Assembly (NCBI RefSeq): GCF_014204935.1 | Contig: NZ_JACHMJ010000001.1 | Coordinates: 3,410,001-3,474,000 of the forward strand | DNA length: 64,000 nt | Reading direction: 5' to 3' | Origin: Conyzicola lurida | GTDB taxonomy: Bacteria > Actinomycetota > Actinomycetes > Actinomycetales > Microbacteriaceae | In this document: piece after piece, positions 7,363 to 16,742 of the stretch | Layout of the letters: every line of letters starts with the position of its first letter | How positions within the stretch are numbered: position 1 is the first letter of the stretch | Made by a program: the position numbers and the translations under genes | Notes under the pieces: model-generated | The model's input: the letters and a program-made list of their open reading frames with translations, nothing else | Databases searched by the model: none | What the model was told of the DNA's origin: nothing

Positions 7363-8805
7363 GTGGGCGACATCGTCATCAGCGGGGGCGGGTCGATGGC
7401 CGTGGCCACCGACGAGCTCTTCACCGACGCCCAGCAGCTGGAGTACGTGCGCGGGGAGGCGTCCGACCTCGCTCGCGCGATCGACGCCGTCGACGCGCGA
7501 TTCGGCGACGCGCTGCTGCGGCGGGCCGACGCGCCCGTGTCTGCGCTCGACGCCGAGGCCGCGCTGGACCGCACGCGTCAGCTGCTCGCCGAGGTCGACT
7601 GGAAGGCGGGCTCGGTGGCGCTGCTGCTGCGCGCGTCGGCCGAGGGCTACGGGTACGCGGAGGCGGCGGCGGAGCGGGCCACCCAGCAGTTGGCCGCGAC
7701 GTTGGGCTACGGCGTCGGCGCGCTGCTGCCCGTGTTCGCCACGCTGGTCGCGCCCGCGCTGCCGGTGGCGCTCGCGGGGCTGCTCGGGGCGGCGCTCGCG
7801 ATGCCGGGCGGACCGGCCGCCCTGCCCGGCGCGGTCGGCGACTGGCTCGGCAGCAACGGCCGGGTGTTGACCAATCCGGTGACCGTGGCGCTCGTGCGCG
7901 CCGGGGTGATGAGCGTCGACGACCTGATCGGCGGGGCACTCGGACTGCCGCCCACCCTGGTGCGGGCCATCGGCGACGAGGGCATCGGGCTCGCCGGCAT
8001 CGATACCGCCGGTGCGGCGATCATGGCGCTCGGGGGCGGAGTGGGCCTGCTCAAGGAGTCGCCCGTCGCCACCCGGGCGAGGACGCAGCGCGACGTCGCG
8101 GCGGCGCCGCGCGGGCTCGCCGAGCGCATCGACCGGCTGCCGCAGCGCCGGCGAGACGAGAACGGGCAGCCCACGGGGTCGCACATCAGGATCGAGCGGT
8201 ACACGCAGCCCGGAGAACCCGACCGGTTCGAGGTCTACATCACGGGCACCGCGGACTTCTCGCCGGTGTCGGGGCGCGAGGCGTTCGACCTGACCAGCGA
8301 CATCGGCGGGGTGGCCGGTCTGCCGGCCGGAGCGGTGCGGGCGGTCGAGCAGGCGATGGCGAAGGAGGGCATCACGGCCGAGTCGCCCGTGCAGTTCAAC
8401 GGCTTCTCGCAGGGCGGGTTGATCGCCGCGAGCCTGGCCGCCTCGGGCGACTACAACACGAAGGGCGTCTTCACGGCGGGATCGCCGACGGCGCAGATCG
8501 ACGTGCCGCGGGGCATCCCGGTGGTCGAGCTGGAGCACACCGACGACATCGTCCCCGCGCTCGGGGGCACGCGCGTCGACCGCGACGCGATCGTGGTGGA
8601 GCGCGAGGCGTTCGCCGGCCGCGACCTGCCCGACGGGGTGGCGGTGCCGTCGCACGACCGGGGCGAGTACCGCACGACGGCCGAGATGGCCGACCGCGCA
8701 CGCAGCGCGATGCTCGCCGGTGCGATCGACCGGCTCGACGCGTTCGGGGCCGGGGCGACGGCGATCACCGCGACGACCTATGTGGCGGAGCGGTCACGCA
8801 GATGA
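7363..8805 (+). CDS. Large protein with helical N-terminus and C-terminal lipase-like alpha/beta hydrolase domain
   Basis: A 480-residue protein. Residues 10-110 are helical and Ala-rich, 112-165 are strongly hydrophobic with Gly/Pro turns (VGALLPVFATLVAPALPVAL), and about 270-470 form a hydrolase-like domain. The nucleophile elbow GFSQGG puts Ser at 349; HTDDIVPAL supplies Asp394/395, and PSH supplies His431, a complete candidate triad in the right order. It follows the WXG100-like gene by 2 bp, the layout seen for small-partner plus large-effector pairs. There is no N-terminal signal peptide. A secreted or surface esterase is an inference. Confidence 0.6.
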   Translation: MGDIVISGGGSMAVATDELFTDAQQLEYVRGEASDLARAIDAVDARFGDALLRRADAPVSALDAEAALDRTRQLLAEVDWKAGSVALLLRASAEGYGYAEAAAERATQQLAATLGYGVGALLPVFATLVAPALPVALAGLLGAALAMPGGPAALPGAVGDWLGSNGRVLTNPVTVALVRAGVMSVDDLIGGALGLPPTLVRAIGDEGIGLAGIDTAGAAIMALGGGVGLLKESPVATRARTQRDVAAAPRGLAERIDRLPQRRRDENGQPTGSHIRIERYTQPGEPDRFEVYITGTADFSPVSGREAFDLTSDIGGVAGLPAGAVRAVEQAMAKEGITAESPVQFNGFSQGGLIAASLAASGDYNTKGVFTAGSPTAQIDVPRGIPVVELEHTDDIVPALGGTRVDRDAIVVEREAFAGRDLPDGVAVPSHDRGEYRTTAEMADRARSAMLAGAIDRLDAFGAGATAITATTYVAERSRR

Positions 8806-8842
8806 CTAACCGTCTTAGGGGGTTACTGCGCGTGAGGCGACC

Positions 8843-8863
8843 GTAACCGCACAGTGCGGTTAC
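8843..8863. terminator. Inverted repeat between convergent genes
   Basis: Perfect 10-bp arms (GTAACCGCAC 8843-8852, GTGCGGTTAC 8854-8863) lie between the stop of the hydrolase gene and the stop of the holin-like gene. There is no T tract. Probably a bidirectional terminator, but a protein-binding palindrome is possible. Confidence 0.5.
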
Positions 8864-8872
8864 CGTGGCGAG

Positions 8873-9280
8873 TTAGCCGCGCGAGCGGTCGGAAGTCGTC
8901 AGCGGGCGGGCGAACAGGCCGAGCACCCAGCCGATGAAGCCGAGCACGATCGCGCCGAGAACGCCCCACCAGAAGCTGTCGACGACGAGACCGAAGCCGA
9001 TCAGGCTCGAGATCCAGCCGACGAGAAGCAGCAGCAGGGAGTTGACCACGAGCGCGAGCAGGCCGAGCGTCAGGATGTACAGCGGGAACGCCACGATGCG
9101 GATCGCGTTGCCGATCACCGCGTTCACGATGCCGAAGATGAGGGCGACGATCAGGTACGTGATGACCTGCTCGAGAGTGTCGCCGGGCGCGTACGCGTTG
9201 ACGTGGATGCCGCTGACGATGAGGGTCGTCAACCAGAAGGCGACGGCGTTGATGATCAGTCGGACGAGAAAGCGCTGCAT
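8873..9280 (-). CDS. Phage-holin family (four-helix, YvlD-like) membrane protein
   Basis: A 135-residue membrane protein with four hydrophobic segments: LIINAVAFWLTTLIVSGI, VITYLIVALIFGIVNAVIG, VAFPLYILTLGLLALVVNSL and FWWGVLGAIVLGFIGWVLGL. Topology and the VNAVIG and PLYILTLGL motifs match the PF04020 superfamily, which despite its name is a chromosomal gene in most actinobacteria, with unknown role. The start may be the ATG at 9280 or one of the GTG/TTG codons just upstream; none has a good ribosome site. It is divergent from hisC by about 53 bp. Confidence 0.75.
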   Translation of the reverse strand: MQRFLVRLIINAVAFWLTTLIVSGIHVNAYAPGDTLEQVITYLIVALIFGIVNAVIGNAIRIVAFPLYILTLGLLALVVNSLLLLLVGWISSLIGFGLVVDSFWWGVLGAIVLGFIGWVLGLFARPLTTSDRSRG

Positions 9281-9333
9281 AGTCACCAACTATGCACCGC
9301 GCGCTCCCACAGCCGCAATTAGGCTTGGGCTTC

Positions 9334-10440
9334 GTGAACGCCAGCGAACAGCCCCCCAGAGTACGACTGCGCCCCGAGATCGAGAAGATGCAGCCCTATC
9401 GGCAGGGCAAGCCCGCCGCCGAGGACGCCTTCAAGCTGTCGTCGAACGAGAACCCGTTCGACCCGATCCCCGCCGTCCTCGAGGCTATCGCCGCGTCGAG
9501 CGTGAACCGGTACCCGGATGGCGCGGCCACCGCCCTGCGCGCCACCCTCGCCGCGCACTACGGCCTCACTCCCGACAACGTGCACATCGGTGCGGGCTCG
9601 GCCTCGATCCTGGCCCAGCTCATCACCGCCGCCGCCGGCGTGGGCGACGAGGTCGTCTACTCCTGGCGAAGCTTCGAGGCGTACCCGGGCCTGGTGATGG
9701 TCGCCGGCGCCACGAGCGTGCAGGTGCCCAACACCGGGGACCACCGCCACGACCTCCCCGCGATGGCCGCCGCCGTGACCGACCGCACCCGCGTCGTCAT
9801 CGTCTGCAGCCCGAACAACCCCACGGGCGCGATCGTCACCAAGGACGAGTTCGTCGCGTTTATGGCGACGGTCCCCCAGACGGTGCTCGTGCTGCTCGAC
9901 GAGGCATACATCGAGTTCGTCACGGACCCGACGGCCGTGCGCGGCACCGAGCTGCTCGCCGACTACCCCAACCTCGTGGTGCTGCGCACCTTCTCCAAGG
10001 CCTACGGTCTCGCCGGCCTGCGCGTCGGCTACGCCCTGGGCGCGGAGTACGTTCTCGACGCGGCGCGGGCATCCGCCATCCCGCTGTCGGTCATCGAGGC
10101 CGCACAGCGCGCGGCCATCGTCTCGATCGAGCACCAGGCCGAACTGCTGGAGCGCGTCGGGCACCTCGCCGAGCTGCGCGACCGCATCTGGACCTCGCTC
10201 GGCGAGCAGGGGTGGAGCATCCCGCGCCCGCACGGCAACTTCATCTGGCTGCCCACCGGCGAGCACACGGCGTGGGCCGCCGAGGTCTTCTCCGACAACG
10301 GGATCGTCGTCCGCGCGCTCGCTCCCGAGGGTCTGCGGGTGAGCATCGGCGAGCACGAGTCTGTCGAGAAACTCCTAAGGGCCGCGGAAGAGGTTGTGGT
10401 GAAGCTACGAACGCCGTCGACCGAAGCCACGTTAGATTAG
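9334..10440 (+). CDS. hisC: Histidinol-phosphate/aromatic aminotransferase (class I/II PLP enzyme)
   Basis: Transfers an amino group to imidazole-acetol phosphate or an aromatic 2-oxoacid. The 368-residue protein shows KLSSNENPF near the N-terminus, [10 protein letters not shown], the PLP Asp in LLDEAYIEF, the lysine region [18 protein letters not shown], and the C-terminal Arg segment GLRVSIG. A TAGGCT box lies 8 nt before the GTG at 9334 and no ribosome site is present, so a leaderless start is likely. It lies directly upstream of the dehydrogenase operon, 4 bp before E1 alpha. Actinobacteria often carry several HisC-like enzymes; this one may be the Pat (phenylalanine) type. Confidence 0.85.
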   Translation: MNASEQPPRVRLRPEIEKMQPYRQGKPAAEDAFKLSSNENPFDPIPAVLEAIAASSVNRYPDGAATALRATLAAHYGLTPDNVHIGAGSASILAQLITAAAGVGDEVVYSWRSFEAYPGLVMVAGATSVQVPNTGDHRHDLPAMAAAVTDRTRVVIVCSPNNPTGAIVTKDEFVAFMATVPQTVLVLLDEAYIEFVTDPTAVRGTELLADYPNLVVLRTFSKAYGLAGLRVGYALGAEYVLDAARASAIPLSVIEAAQRAAIVSIEHQAELLERVGHLAELRDRIWTSLGEQGWSIPRPHGNFIWLPTGEHTAWAAEVFSDNGIVVRALAPEGLRVSIGEHESVEKLLRAAEEVVVKLRTPSTEATLD

Positions 10441-10444
10441 TCAA

Positions 10445-11557
10445 ATGTCTTACACCGCCGCGACGGTCCAGTTGCTCTCCCCGGAGGGCACGCTCGTCGA
10501 GAGCGATGCCTCGGCCGAGTACCTCCCCCTCATCGACGCCCTCAGCGACGACCAACTGCGCGATTTCCACCGCCAGATGGTGGTGATCCGGCGGTTCGAC
10601 CAGGAAGCGGCGAACCTGCAGCGCCAGGGCGAACTCGGCCTCTGGGTCCCGAGCCTCGGCCAGGAGGCCGGCCAGGTCGGGTCCGCGTACGCGTCGCGCC
10701 CGCAGGACCACATCTTCCCGTCCTACCGCGAACACGTGGTCGCCCGCATCCGCGGCATCGACCTCATCGGCATCATCGGCCTGCTGCGCGGTACGACGCA
10801 CGGCGGCTGGAACCCCGAAGAGACCAACTTCCACCTGTACACACTCGTGCTCGGCTCGCACACCCTGCACGCCACGGGCCGCGCCATGGCGATGACCCTC
10901 GACGGTGCCACCGGCACCGGCAACCCCGAGACGGACGCCGCGGTCATGGCGTACTTCGGCGACGGGGCATCGAGCCAGGGCGACGTCAGCGAGGCCTTCG
11001 TCTTCGCGGCGAGTTACCAGGCGCCGGTCGTCTTCTTCCTGCAGAACAACCACTGGGCGATCTCGGTGCCGGTCGAGGTGCAGTCGCGCACGCCGCTGTA
11101 CCTGCGGTCGAGCGGCTTCGGCATCCCGGGCATCCAGATCGACGGCAACGACGTCCTCGCCAGCTACGCGGTCACCAAGCAGAACCTCGACGCCTCGCGC
11201 AGCGGCCAGGGCCCGCGCTTCATCGAGGCGCTCACCTACCGTATGGGTGCGCACACCTCGAGCGACGACCCGTCGAAGTACCGGCTCGACAGCGAAGTGG
11301 AGTACTGGAAGCAGCGCGACCCGATCACCCGCTTCGAGACCTGGTTGCGTTCGCGCGGCGAGGGTGACGCCTTCTTCGCGGACGTCGACGCGGAAGCGGC
11401 CGACGTCGCCTCCGACATCCGCAAACGCACGCTCGCCCTCGGGGTACCGCCGGTCGGAAAGATGTTCGACCACGTGTACTCCGAGCCGCATCCCGTCATC
11501 GAGGCACAGAAGCAGTGGCTCGCCGAATACGAAGCATCGCTGGAGAACGACGGATGA
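10445..11557 (+). CDS. 2-oxoacid dehydrogenase E1 component, alpha subunit
   Basis: Thiamine-diphosphate subunit that decarboxylates pyruvate or a branched-chain 2-oxoacid. The 370-residue product contains the ThDP-binding block starting GDGASSQGDVSEAFVFAA and continuing to the NN about 25 residues later, LWVPSLGQEAGQVG, and YREHVVARIRGID. A TAGATT box (10433-10438) overlapping the hisC stop lies 6 nt before the ATG, suggesting an internal leaderless promoter. It overlaps the beta subunit by 4 bp. Sequence cannot separate PDH from branched-chain (Bkd) specificity; the alpha/beta split and three-gene order fit Bkd or PdhABC equally. Confidence 0.9.
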   Translation: MSYTAATVQLLSPEGTLVESDASAEYLPLIDALSDDQLRDFHRQMVVIRRFDQEAANLQRQGELGLWVPSLGQEAGQVGSAYASRPQDHIFPSYREHVVARIRGIDLIGIIGLLRGTTHGGWNPEETNFHLYTLVLGSHTLHATGRAMAMTLDGATGTGNPETDAAVMAYFGDGASSQGDVSEAFVFAASYQAPVVFFLQNNHWAISVPVEVQSRTPLYLRSSGFGIPGIQIDGNDVLASYAVTKQNLDASRSGQGPRFIEALTYRMGAHTSSDDPSKYRLDSEVEYWKQRDPITRFETWLRSRGEGDAFFADVDAEAADVASDIRKRTLALGVPPVGKMFDHVYSEPHPVIEAQKQWLAEYEASLENDG

Positions 11558-12570
11558 GCATCGTGACCCCCACAACAGCCGCTATCGAGACCGCGCTCGA
11601 GACCATGCCGATGGCGAAGGCCCTCACCGCCGGTCTGCGCAAGGCGATGGCCGACGACCCCAAGGTCATCCTGATGGGCGAGGACATCGGCCCGCTCGGC
11701 GGCGTCTTCCGCATCACCGAGGGGCTGCAGGCCGAGTTCGGCAAGAACCGCGTCATGGACACCCCGCTCGCCGAGTCCGGCATCATCGGCACGGCGATCG
11801 GCCTCGCGATGGGCGGCTACCGTCCCGTCGTCGAGATCCAGTTCGACGGTTTCATCTTCCCCGGCTTCGACCAGATCGTCTCGCAGCTGGCGAAGATGAC
11901 CAACCGCCACGAGGGCCAGGTCACCATGCCCCTCGTGATCCGCGTGCCCTACGGCGGACACATCGGCGCCGTCGAGCACCACCAGGAGAGCCCCGAGGCG
12001 TACTTCGCCCACACTCCCGGCCTGCGCGTCGTGAGCCCGAGCACCCCGCACGACGCCTACTGGATGATCCAGGAGGCAATCGCGAGCAACGACCCCGTGA
12101 TGTTCTTCGAGCCGAAGAGCCGCTACTGGCCCAAGGGCGAGGTCGACCTGTCCCAGAACTCCGCGCCGCTGCACTCGAGCCGCGTCATCCGCCAGGGCAC
12201 CGAGGTCACGCTCGTCGGCCACGGCGCGATGATCAACGTGCTGCTCGGCGCCGCCGAACTGGCGGCGGAGGAGGGCACGAGCGTCGAGGTCGTCGACCTG
12301 CGCTCGCTCTCCCCCATCGACTACGACCCCATCGTCGCGAGCGTGCAGAAGACCGGACGCCTCGTCGTCGCCGCCGAGGCCCAGGGCTTCGCGTCGATCG
12401 GCAGCGAGATCGCGGCGACCGTCACCGAGCGCGCCTTCTACTCGCTCGAGGCGCCCGTGCTGCGCGTCGCCGGGTTCGACACCCCGTTCCCGCCGGCCAA
12501 GCTCGAGACCGTCTACCTCCCCGACGTCGACCGCGTGCTCGAGGCCGTCGACCGCGCAATGGCTTACTAA
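11554..12570 (+). CDS. 2-oxoacid dehydrogenase E1 component, beta subunit
   Basis: Completes the E1 heterotetramer. The 338-residue protein holds LMGEDIGPLGGVFRITEGL, the family motif DTPLAESGIIGTAIGLAMGG, QFDGFIFPGFDQIVSQLAK, and RVPYGGHIGAVEHHQES, all diagnostic of the transketolase-like beta subunit. The C-terminal part has VEVVDLRSLSPIDYDPI and RVAGFDTPFP. The ATG at 11554 overlaps the alpha-subunit stop (ATGA); an in-frame start upstream lies inside the alpha gene and is not needed. Confidence 0.93.
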   Translation: MSIVTPTTAAIETALETMPMAKALTAGLRKAMADDPKVILMGEDIGPLGGVFRITEGLQAEFGKNRVMDTPLAESGIIGTAIGLAMGGYRPVVEIQFDGFIFPGFDQIVSQLAKMTNRHEGQVTMPLVIRVPYGGHIGAVEHHQESPEAYFAHTPGLRVVSPSTPHDAYWMIQEAIASNDPVMFFEPKSRYWPKGEVDLSQNSAPLHSSRVIRQGTEVTLVGHGAMINVLLGAAELAAEEGTSVEVVDLRSLSPIDYDPIVASVQKTGRLVVAAEAQGFASIGSEIAATVTERAFYSLEAPVLRVAGFDTPFPPAKLETVYLPDVDRVLEAVDRAMAY

Positions 12571-12582
12571 GAAACCAGGCTC

Positions 12583-13929
12583 ATGAGCACTTTCGAATTC
12601 CTCCTCCCCGACGCGGGCGAAGGCCTGACCGAGGCCGAGATCGTCGAGTGGAAGGTCAAGCCGGGCGACACCGTCGCGGTCAACCAGATCCTCGTCGAGA
12701 TCGAGACCGCCAAGTCGCTCGTCGAACTGCCGTCGCCATTCGCCGGCACCGTCACCGAGCTCTTGGTCGAACCCGGCCAGACGGTCGACGTCGGCACCGT
12801 GATCATCCGCGGCTCCGGTGAGGGCGGGCCGGATGCCGCGGCGAGCACGACCGCCGACCCCGACGCCCAGCTCGCCGTCGCCGACACCGCTGCCTCGATC
12901 TCCGCGGAGACGGCAGAGGCCGAGAAGCCGGGCGCCGTGCTCGTCGGCTACGGGATCAAGGGCGGCGTGAACTCCCGCCGCCGCCGGTCGGGGGCTGCGC
13001 CGGCCGCGGCCGCGGCCGCCCCCGTGGTTCCCTCGGCCCGTCCCGCGTCGGTACCCGCCGCCGCGGCATCCGTCATCATCGCCAAGCCGCCGATTCGCAA
13101 GCTGGCCAAGGACCTCGGCGTGACCCTCTCCGAGGTCGTCGCGACCGGTCTCGCCGGCGAAATCACCCGCGACGACGTCATCCGGCAGGCCAGCCAGGCC
13201 AGCGTGTTCCGCAACATCCAGACGCCGGAGTGGTCGGACGAGCGCGAAGAGCGCATCCCGGTCAAGGGCGTGCGCAAGGCGATCGCCACCGCGATGACCA
13301 ACAGCGCGTTCACGGCGCCGCACGTGAGCGTGTTCGTCGACATCGACGCGTCGCGCACCATGGAGTTCGTCAAGCGCCTGAAGAACTCGCCCGACTTCGC
13401 GGGCATCCGCGTCTCGCCGCTGCTGATCGCCGCCAAGGCCGTCATCTGGGCCGTGCGCCGCAACCCGATGGTGAACTCGACCTTCACCGATAAAGAGATC
13501 ACGGTGCACCATTACGTGAACCTCGGCATCGCCGCAGCGACGCCGCGCGGTCTCGTCGTGCCCAACGTCAAGGACGCCAACGAGCTGTCGCTGCGCGAAC
13601 TCGCCGTGGCGCTCGAGCAGCTGACGATCACGGCGCGGGATGGCAAGACCACCGCCGCCGACATGTCGAACGGCACGATCACGATCACGAACCTCGGCTC
13701 GTTCGGCATGGACACCGGTACGCCGATCCTCAACCCGGGCGAGGTCGGCATCGTCGCTCTCGGCACGATCAAGCAGAAGCCCTGGGTCGTCGACGGCGAG
13801 GTGCGCCCGCGCTTCGTCACGACGCTCGGCGGCAGCTTCGACCACCGCGTGGTCGACGGCGACGTGGTCAGCCGCTTCATCGCCGACGTCGCGAGCGTGC
13901 TCGAGGAGCCCGCGCTGCTGCTCGACTAG
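12583..13929 (+). CDS. 2-oxoacid dehydrogenase E2 component (dihydrolipoamide acyltransferase)
   Basis: Core acyltransferase that passes the acyl group from lipoate to CoA. Domains in order: one lipoyl domain (residues 1-78, modified Lys in [11 protein letters not shown]), an Ala/Pro linker, the peripheral subunit-binding domain (about 166-200, [14 protein letters not shown]), and the catalytic domain (about 225-448) ending in [11 protein letters not shown] with the active-site His. The 448-residue length with one lipoyl domain is common for Bkd-type E2; mycobacterial and corynebacterial PDH E2 usually has two or three. No E3 gene follows. Confidence 0.93.
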   Translation: MSTFEFLLPDAGEGLTEAEIVEWKVKPGDTVAVNQILVEIETAKSLVELPSPFAGTVTELLVEPGQTVDVGTVIIRGSGEGGPDAAASTTADPDAQLAVADTAASISAETAEAEKPGAVLVGYGIKGGVNSRRRRSGAAPAAAAAAPVVPSARPASVPAAAASVIIAKPPIRKLAKDLGVTLSEVVATGLAGEITRDDVIRQASQASVFRNIQTPEWSDEREERIPVKGVRKAIATAMTNSAFTAPHVSVFVDIDASRTMEFVKRLKNSPDFAGIRVSPLLIAAKAVIWAVRRNPMVNSTFTDKEITVHHYVNLGIAAATPRGLVVPNVKDANELSLRELAVALEQLTITARDGKTTAADMSNGTITITNLGSFGMDTGTPILNPGEVGIVALGTIKQKPWVVDGEVRPRFVTTLGGSFDHRVVDGDVVSRFIADVASVLEEPALLLD

Positions 13930-13939
13930 TCGACACTTC

Positions 13940-14001
13940 GCGGATTGAGCCTGTCGAAATCCCCGCACCACGCGGCCGGGATTTCGACAGGCTTGCTCCG
14001 C
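13940..14001. repeat. Inverted repeat of the TTTCGACAGGCTCA family (likely also terminator)
   Basis: 24-bp arms (13940-13963 and 13978-14001) contain TGAGCCTGTCGAAAT and its complement, matching nearly throughout, around a G+C-rich loop. Related words occur near 27902, 46168, 52922 and 63818. It lies just after the E2 stop and may end that operon. Confidence 0.8.
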
Positions 14002-14020
14002 TTAAACGGTATGCCATACT

Positions 14021-14050
14021 GTTGATAACGAATCTCATTACGTTTATCGA
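14021..14050 (+). promoter_or_regulatory. Candidate promoter/Zur operator before znuA
   Basis: A conspicuously A+T-rich stretch (TGATAACGAATCTCATTA, 14023-14040, then CGTTTATCG) immediately precedes the zinc uptake operon. The half-elements TGATAA and TCATTA resemble Zur operators of actinobacteria, but the dyad is weak. Called from composition and position. Confidence 0.35.
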
Positions 14051-14065
14051 TCTAGAAACGACCCC

Positions 14066-15028
14066 ATGCGCATCCCCACTCCCCGCACCGCACTCGTCGG
14101 CGGAATCGCCGTCGCCGCCCTCGCCCTCACCGGCTGCGCCGCGAGCGACACCCCGGCCGAATCGACCGGGCTGTCGATCGTCGCGTCGACCAATGTCTAC
14201 GGCAGCATCGCCGAGTCGATCGGCGGCGACCTCGTCACAGTTACCAGCCTGATCACCAGCGCCGCTCAGGACCCGCACAGCTACGAGGCCTCGGCCCAGG
14301 ACCAGCTCGCGCTCTCCAAGGCCGACCTCGTCATCGAGAACGGCGGCGGTTACGACCCGTTCATCGACACGCTGCTCTCCGCCGCGTCGACCGACGCCCC
14401 CGTCGTGAACGCGAGCGAGGCGTCGGGCCTGCTCGAGGCGGACCACGACGATGCGACGAGCTCAGCGACCGAGGACGAGGACCACGAGGGCCACGACCAC
14501 ATCGAGGGCTTCAACGAGCACGTCTGGTACAGCTTCCACGGCGTCGAGCACGTCGCCGAGGAGATCGCCGCGCAGCTCGCCGCGCTCGACGCCGACAACG
14601 CCGCGACGTACGAGGCCAACTACGAGGCATTCGCCGCGCAGCTCGAACAGCTCGATGCCGATGCCGAGGCGCTGCACACGACGACCGAGGGTCTCGGCGT
14701 CGCGATCACCGAGCCCGTGCCGCTGTACCTGCTCGAGGCGGCCGGCTTCACCAACCAGACTCCCGACGAGTTCTCCGAGGCGATCGAAGAGGGCACGGAT
14801 GTCGCGCCCGCCGTTCTGCAGGAGACCCTGGGTCTCTTCGCCGACGGGTCCGTCGCGCTGCTCGCGTACAACGAGCAGACCGCCAGTTCGGAGACCGAAC
14901 AGGTGCGCGCCGCCGCCGAGGACAACGATGTGCCCGTCGTGCAATTCACGGAGACCCTCCCGGATGGCGCAGACTATGTCTCGTGGATGACCGACAACCT
15001 GAGCGCGATCTCCGCAGCGCTGGGCTGA
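14066..15028 (+). CDS. znuA: Zinc ABC transporter, substrate-binding lipoprotein
   Basis: Captures zinc outside the cell for the ZnuBC permease. The 320-residue protein starts with a signal peptide and lipobox ALTGC (Cys about residue 23). The SBP_bac_9 fold is shown by SIVASTNVYGSIAESIGGD, DPHSYEASAQDQ with a metal His, HVWYSFHGVEHVAEEIA, and an acidic His-rich loop (DEDHEGHDH) typical of zinc-binding proteins. Manganese is a less likely substrate given the His-rich loop and the adjacent Fur-family gene. The stop overlaps the znuC start (TGATG). Confidence 0.9.
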   Translation: MRIPTPRTALVGGIAVAALALTGCAASDTPAESTGLSIVASTNVYGSIAESIGGDLVTVTSLITSAAQDPHSYEASAQDQLALSKADLVIENGGGYDPFIDTLLSAASTDAPVVNASEASGLLEADHDDATSSATEDEDHEGHDHIEGFNEHVWYSFHGVEHVAEEIAAQLAALDADNAATYEANYEAFAAQLEQLDADAEALHTTTEGLGVAITEPVPLYLLEAAGFTNQTPDEFSEAIEEGTDVAPAVLQETLGLFADGSVALLAYNEQTASSETEQVRAAAEDNDVPVVQFTETLPDGADYVSWMTDNLSAISAALG

Positions 15029-15852
15029 TGCCCGGCCCCGAATCACCCGAAGCCCCCGTTCTCCGATTCGAGAACGGGGCGCTCGGCTTCGGGGACCGCT
15101 CGCTGTGGACCGGCCTCGACCTGACCGTGCGGCCCGGGGAGTTCCTCGCGGTGCTCGGTCCCAACGGCTCCGGCAAGACCAGCCTGCTCAAGACGATCCT
15201 CGGCCAGCAGAAGCTCGATTCCGGTACGGCGACGCTGAGCGGGCACCCGATCCGTCGGGGCGACCGCCGGGTCGGCTACATCCCGCAGCAGAAGCTCGTG
15301 CCGCCGGGCACCCCGCTGCGCGGCCGCGACCTCGTCGCGCTCGGCGTCAACGGGCACCGCTTCGGCCCGCCGCTCACCCGCCGCGGCGACCGCGAACGCG
15401 TCGACGAACTGCTCGAGGCGGTCGGCGCGACCGAGTACGCCAACCAGCCCGTCGGCACCCTTTCCGGCGGCGAGCAGCAGCGGTTGCGCGTCGGCCAGGC
15501 CCTCGCCGGCGACCCCGTGCTGCTGCTCTGCGACGAACCGCTGCTCAGCCTCGACCTGCACCACCAGCGCGCGGTCTCCGAGCTCATCGACCAGCGTCGG
15601 CGCGAGCACAACACCGCGGTCGTCTTCGTGACCCACGACGTGAACCCCGTGCTCGGCGTCGTCGACCGCATCCTCTACCTCGCCGGCGGCAAGTTCCTGC
15701 AGGGAACCCCCGACGAGGTCCTGCGCTCCGACGTGCTGAGCGACCTCTACGAAACCCCGGTCGACGTCATCCGTTCGCACGGCCGCGTCATCGTGGTCGG
15801 CGTGCCCGACGGGCACGACCACCACGACCACCACGACGAGGAAGCCGAATGA
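15028..15852 (+). CDS. znuC: Zinc ABC transporter, ATP-binding protein
   Basis: Energises zinc import. The 274-residue protein has Walker A GPNGSGKTS (near residue 45), the signature LSGGEQQR, Walker B VLLLCDEPLLSLD, and the switch His in VFVTHDVNP. Its C-terminus ends in a His/Asp tail (GHDHHDHHDEEAE) that could bind metal. The ATG at 15028 overlaps the znuA stop by one base and the gene ends overlapping znuB by 4 bp, so the three are one transcript. Confidence 0.93.
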   Translation: MPGPESPEAPVLRFENGALGFGDRSLWTGLDLTVRPGEFLAVLGPNGSGKTSLLKTILGQQKLDSGTATLSGHPIRRGDRRVGYIPQQKLVPPGTPLRGRDLVALGVNGHRFGPPLTRRGDRERVDELLEAVGATEYANQPVGTLSGGEQQRLRVGQALAGDPVLLLCDEPLLSLDLHHQRAVSELIDQRRREHNTAVVFVTHDVNPVLGVVDRILYLAGGKFLQGTPDEVLRSDVLSDLYETPVDVIRSHGRVIVVGVPDGHDHHDHHDEEAE

Positions 15853-16733
15853 CCGAGGACCTCGCCGACATCTGGGGCCGGATGTTCAACTTCGCCAACT
15901 ACGGCGAACTGCTCGCCCTGGTGCAGAACTCCATCGTCGCGGCAGCCGTGCTCGGCATCGTCGGCGGCCTGATCGGCGTCTTCGTCATGCAGCGCGACAT
16001 GGCCTTCGCGGTGCACGGCATCAGCGAGCTCTCGTTCGCGGGCGCCGCCGGGGCGCTGCTCCTCGGGGTCAACGTCGTCGCCGGTTCCCTCGTCGGCTCT
16101 CTCATCGCCGCGGTGCTCATCGGCATCCTCGGCGCCAAGGCGCGCGACCGCAACTCGATCATCGGCGTGCTCATGCCGTTCGGCCTCGGGCTCGGCATCC
16201 TGTTCCTCGCCCTCTATCCCGGCCGCAGCGCGAACAAGTTCGGCCTGCTCACGGGCCAGATCATCTCGGTGGACATCCCGCAGCTCGGCCTGCTCATCAG
16301 CCTCTCGGTCGTGGTGCTCGTCGCCCTGCTGCTGGTCTGGCGCCCGCTCACGTTCGACAGCCTCGACGCCGACGTCGCCGCGGCGCGCGGAGTGCCGTCG
16401 CGCGCCCTCTCCCTCGGCTTTATGGTGCTGCTCGGCCTCACGGTCGCCGTCTCGGTGCAGATCATCGGCTCGCTGCTCGTGCTCGCCCTGCTGGTGACCC
16501 CGGCCGCCGCGGCCCTGCGCGTGTCGTCGTCGCCCGTGCTGGTTCCGCTGTTGAGCATGGTCTTCGGTTTCGTCTCGGCGGTCGGCGGCATCCTGCTCGC
16601 CCTCGGCGGTTCGCTGCCGATCAGCCCGTACATCACGACCATCTCGTTCCTCATCTACGTGGTGTGCCGCATCGTCGGATCCCGCCGCAGCCCACGCCGG
16701 CTGCCCCGGGCGCTCGCGACGGCCGGGCGGTAG
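15849..16733 (+). CDS. znuB: Zinc ABC transporter, permease
   Basis: Membrane channel of the zinc importer (ABC-3 family). The 294-residue protein has seven to nine hydrophobic helices, including IVAAAVLGIVGGLIGVFVMQ, the conserved MAFAVHGISELSFAGAAGALL, and QIIGSLLVLALLVTPAAAAL near the C-terminus. The ATG at 15849 overlaps znuC (ATGA). The stop codon TAG forms part of the TAGAAT box that appears to serve as the promoter of the following fur-family gene. Confidence 0.93.
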   Translation: MTEDLADIWGRMFNFANYGELLALVQNSIVAAAVLGIVGGLIGVFVMQRDMAFAVHGISELSFAGAAGALLLGVNVVAGSLVGSLIAAVLIGILGAKARDRNSIIGVLMPFGLGLGILFLALYPGRSANKFGLLTGQIISVDIPQLGLLISLSVVVLVALLLVWRPLTFDSLDADVAAARGVPSRALSLGFMVLLGLTVAVSVQIIGSLLVLALLVTPAAAALRVSSSPVLVPLLSMVFGFVSAVGGILLALGGSLPISPYITTISFLIYVVCRIVGSRRSPRRLPRALATAGR

Positions 16734-16736
16734 AAT
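16731..16736 (+). promoter_or_regulatory. -10 element for the Fur-family gene, overlapping the znuB stop
   Basis: TAGAAT lies 6 nt before the ATG at 16743 and shares its TAG with the znuB stop codon. No ribosome binding site is present, so translation from this promoter would be leaderless. Confidence 0.55.
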
Positions 16737-16742
16737 CGCCGC

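Noticed and set aside
8873-9280. Holin-family gene as a sign of prophage
   Set aside because: This four-helix family is a common chromosomal gene in actinobacteria, and the neighbours are metabolic genes.
11236-13971. 911-codon open frame antisense to the dehydrogenase genes
   Set aside because: Length comes from codon bias of the E1/E2 genes on the other strand; composition is Arg/Asp/Gly-rich and no start site is seen.
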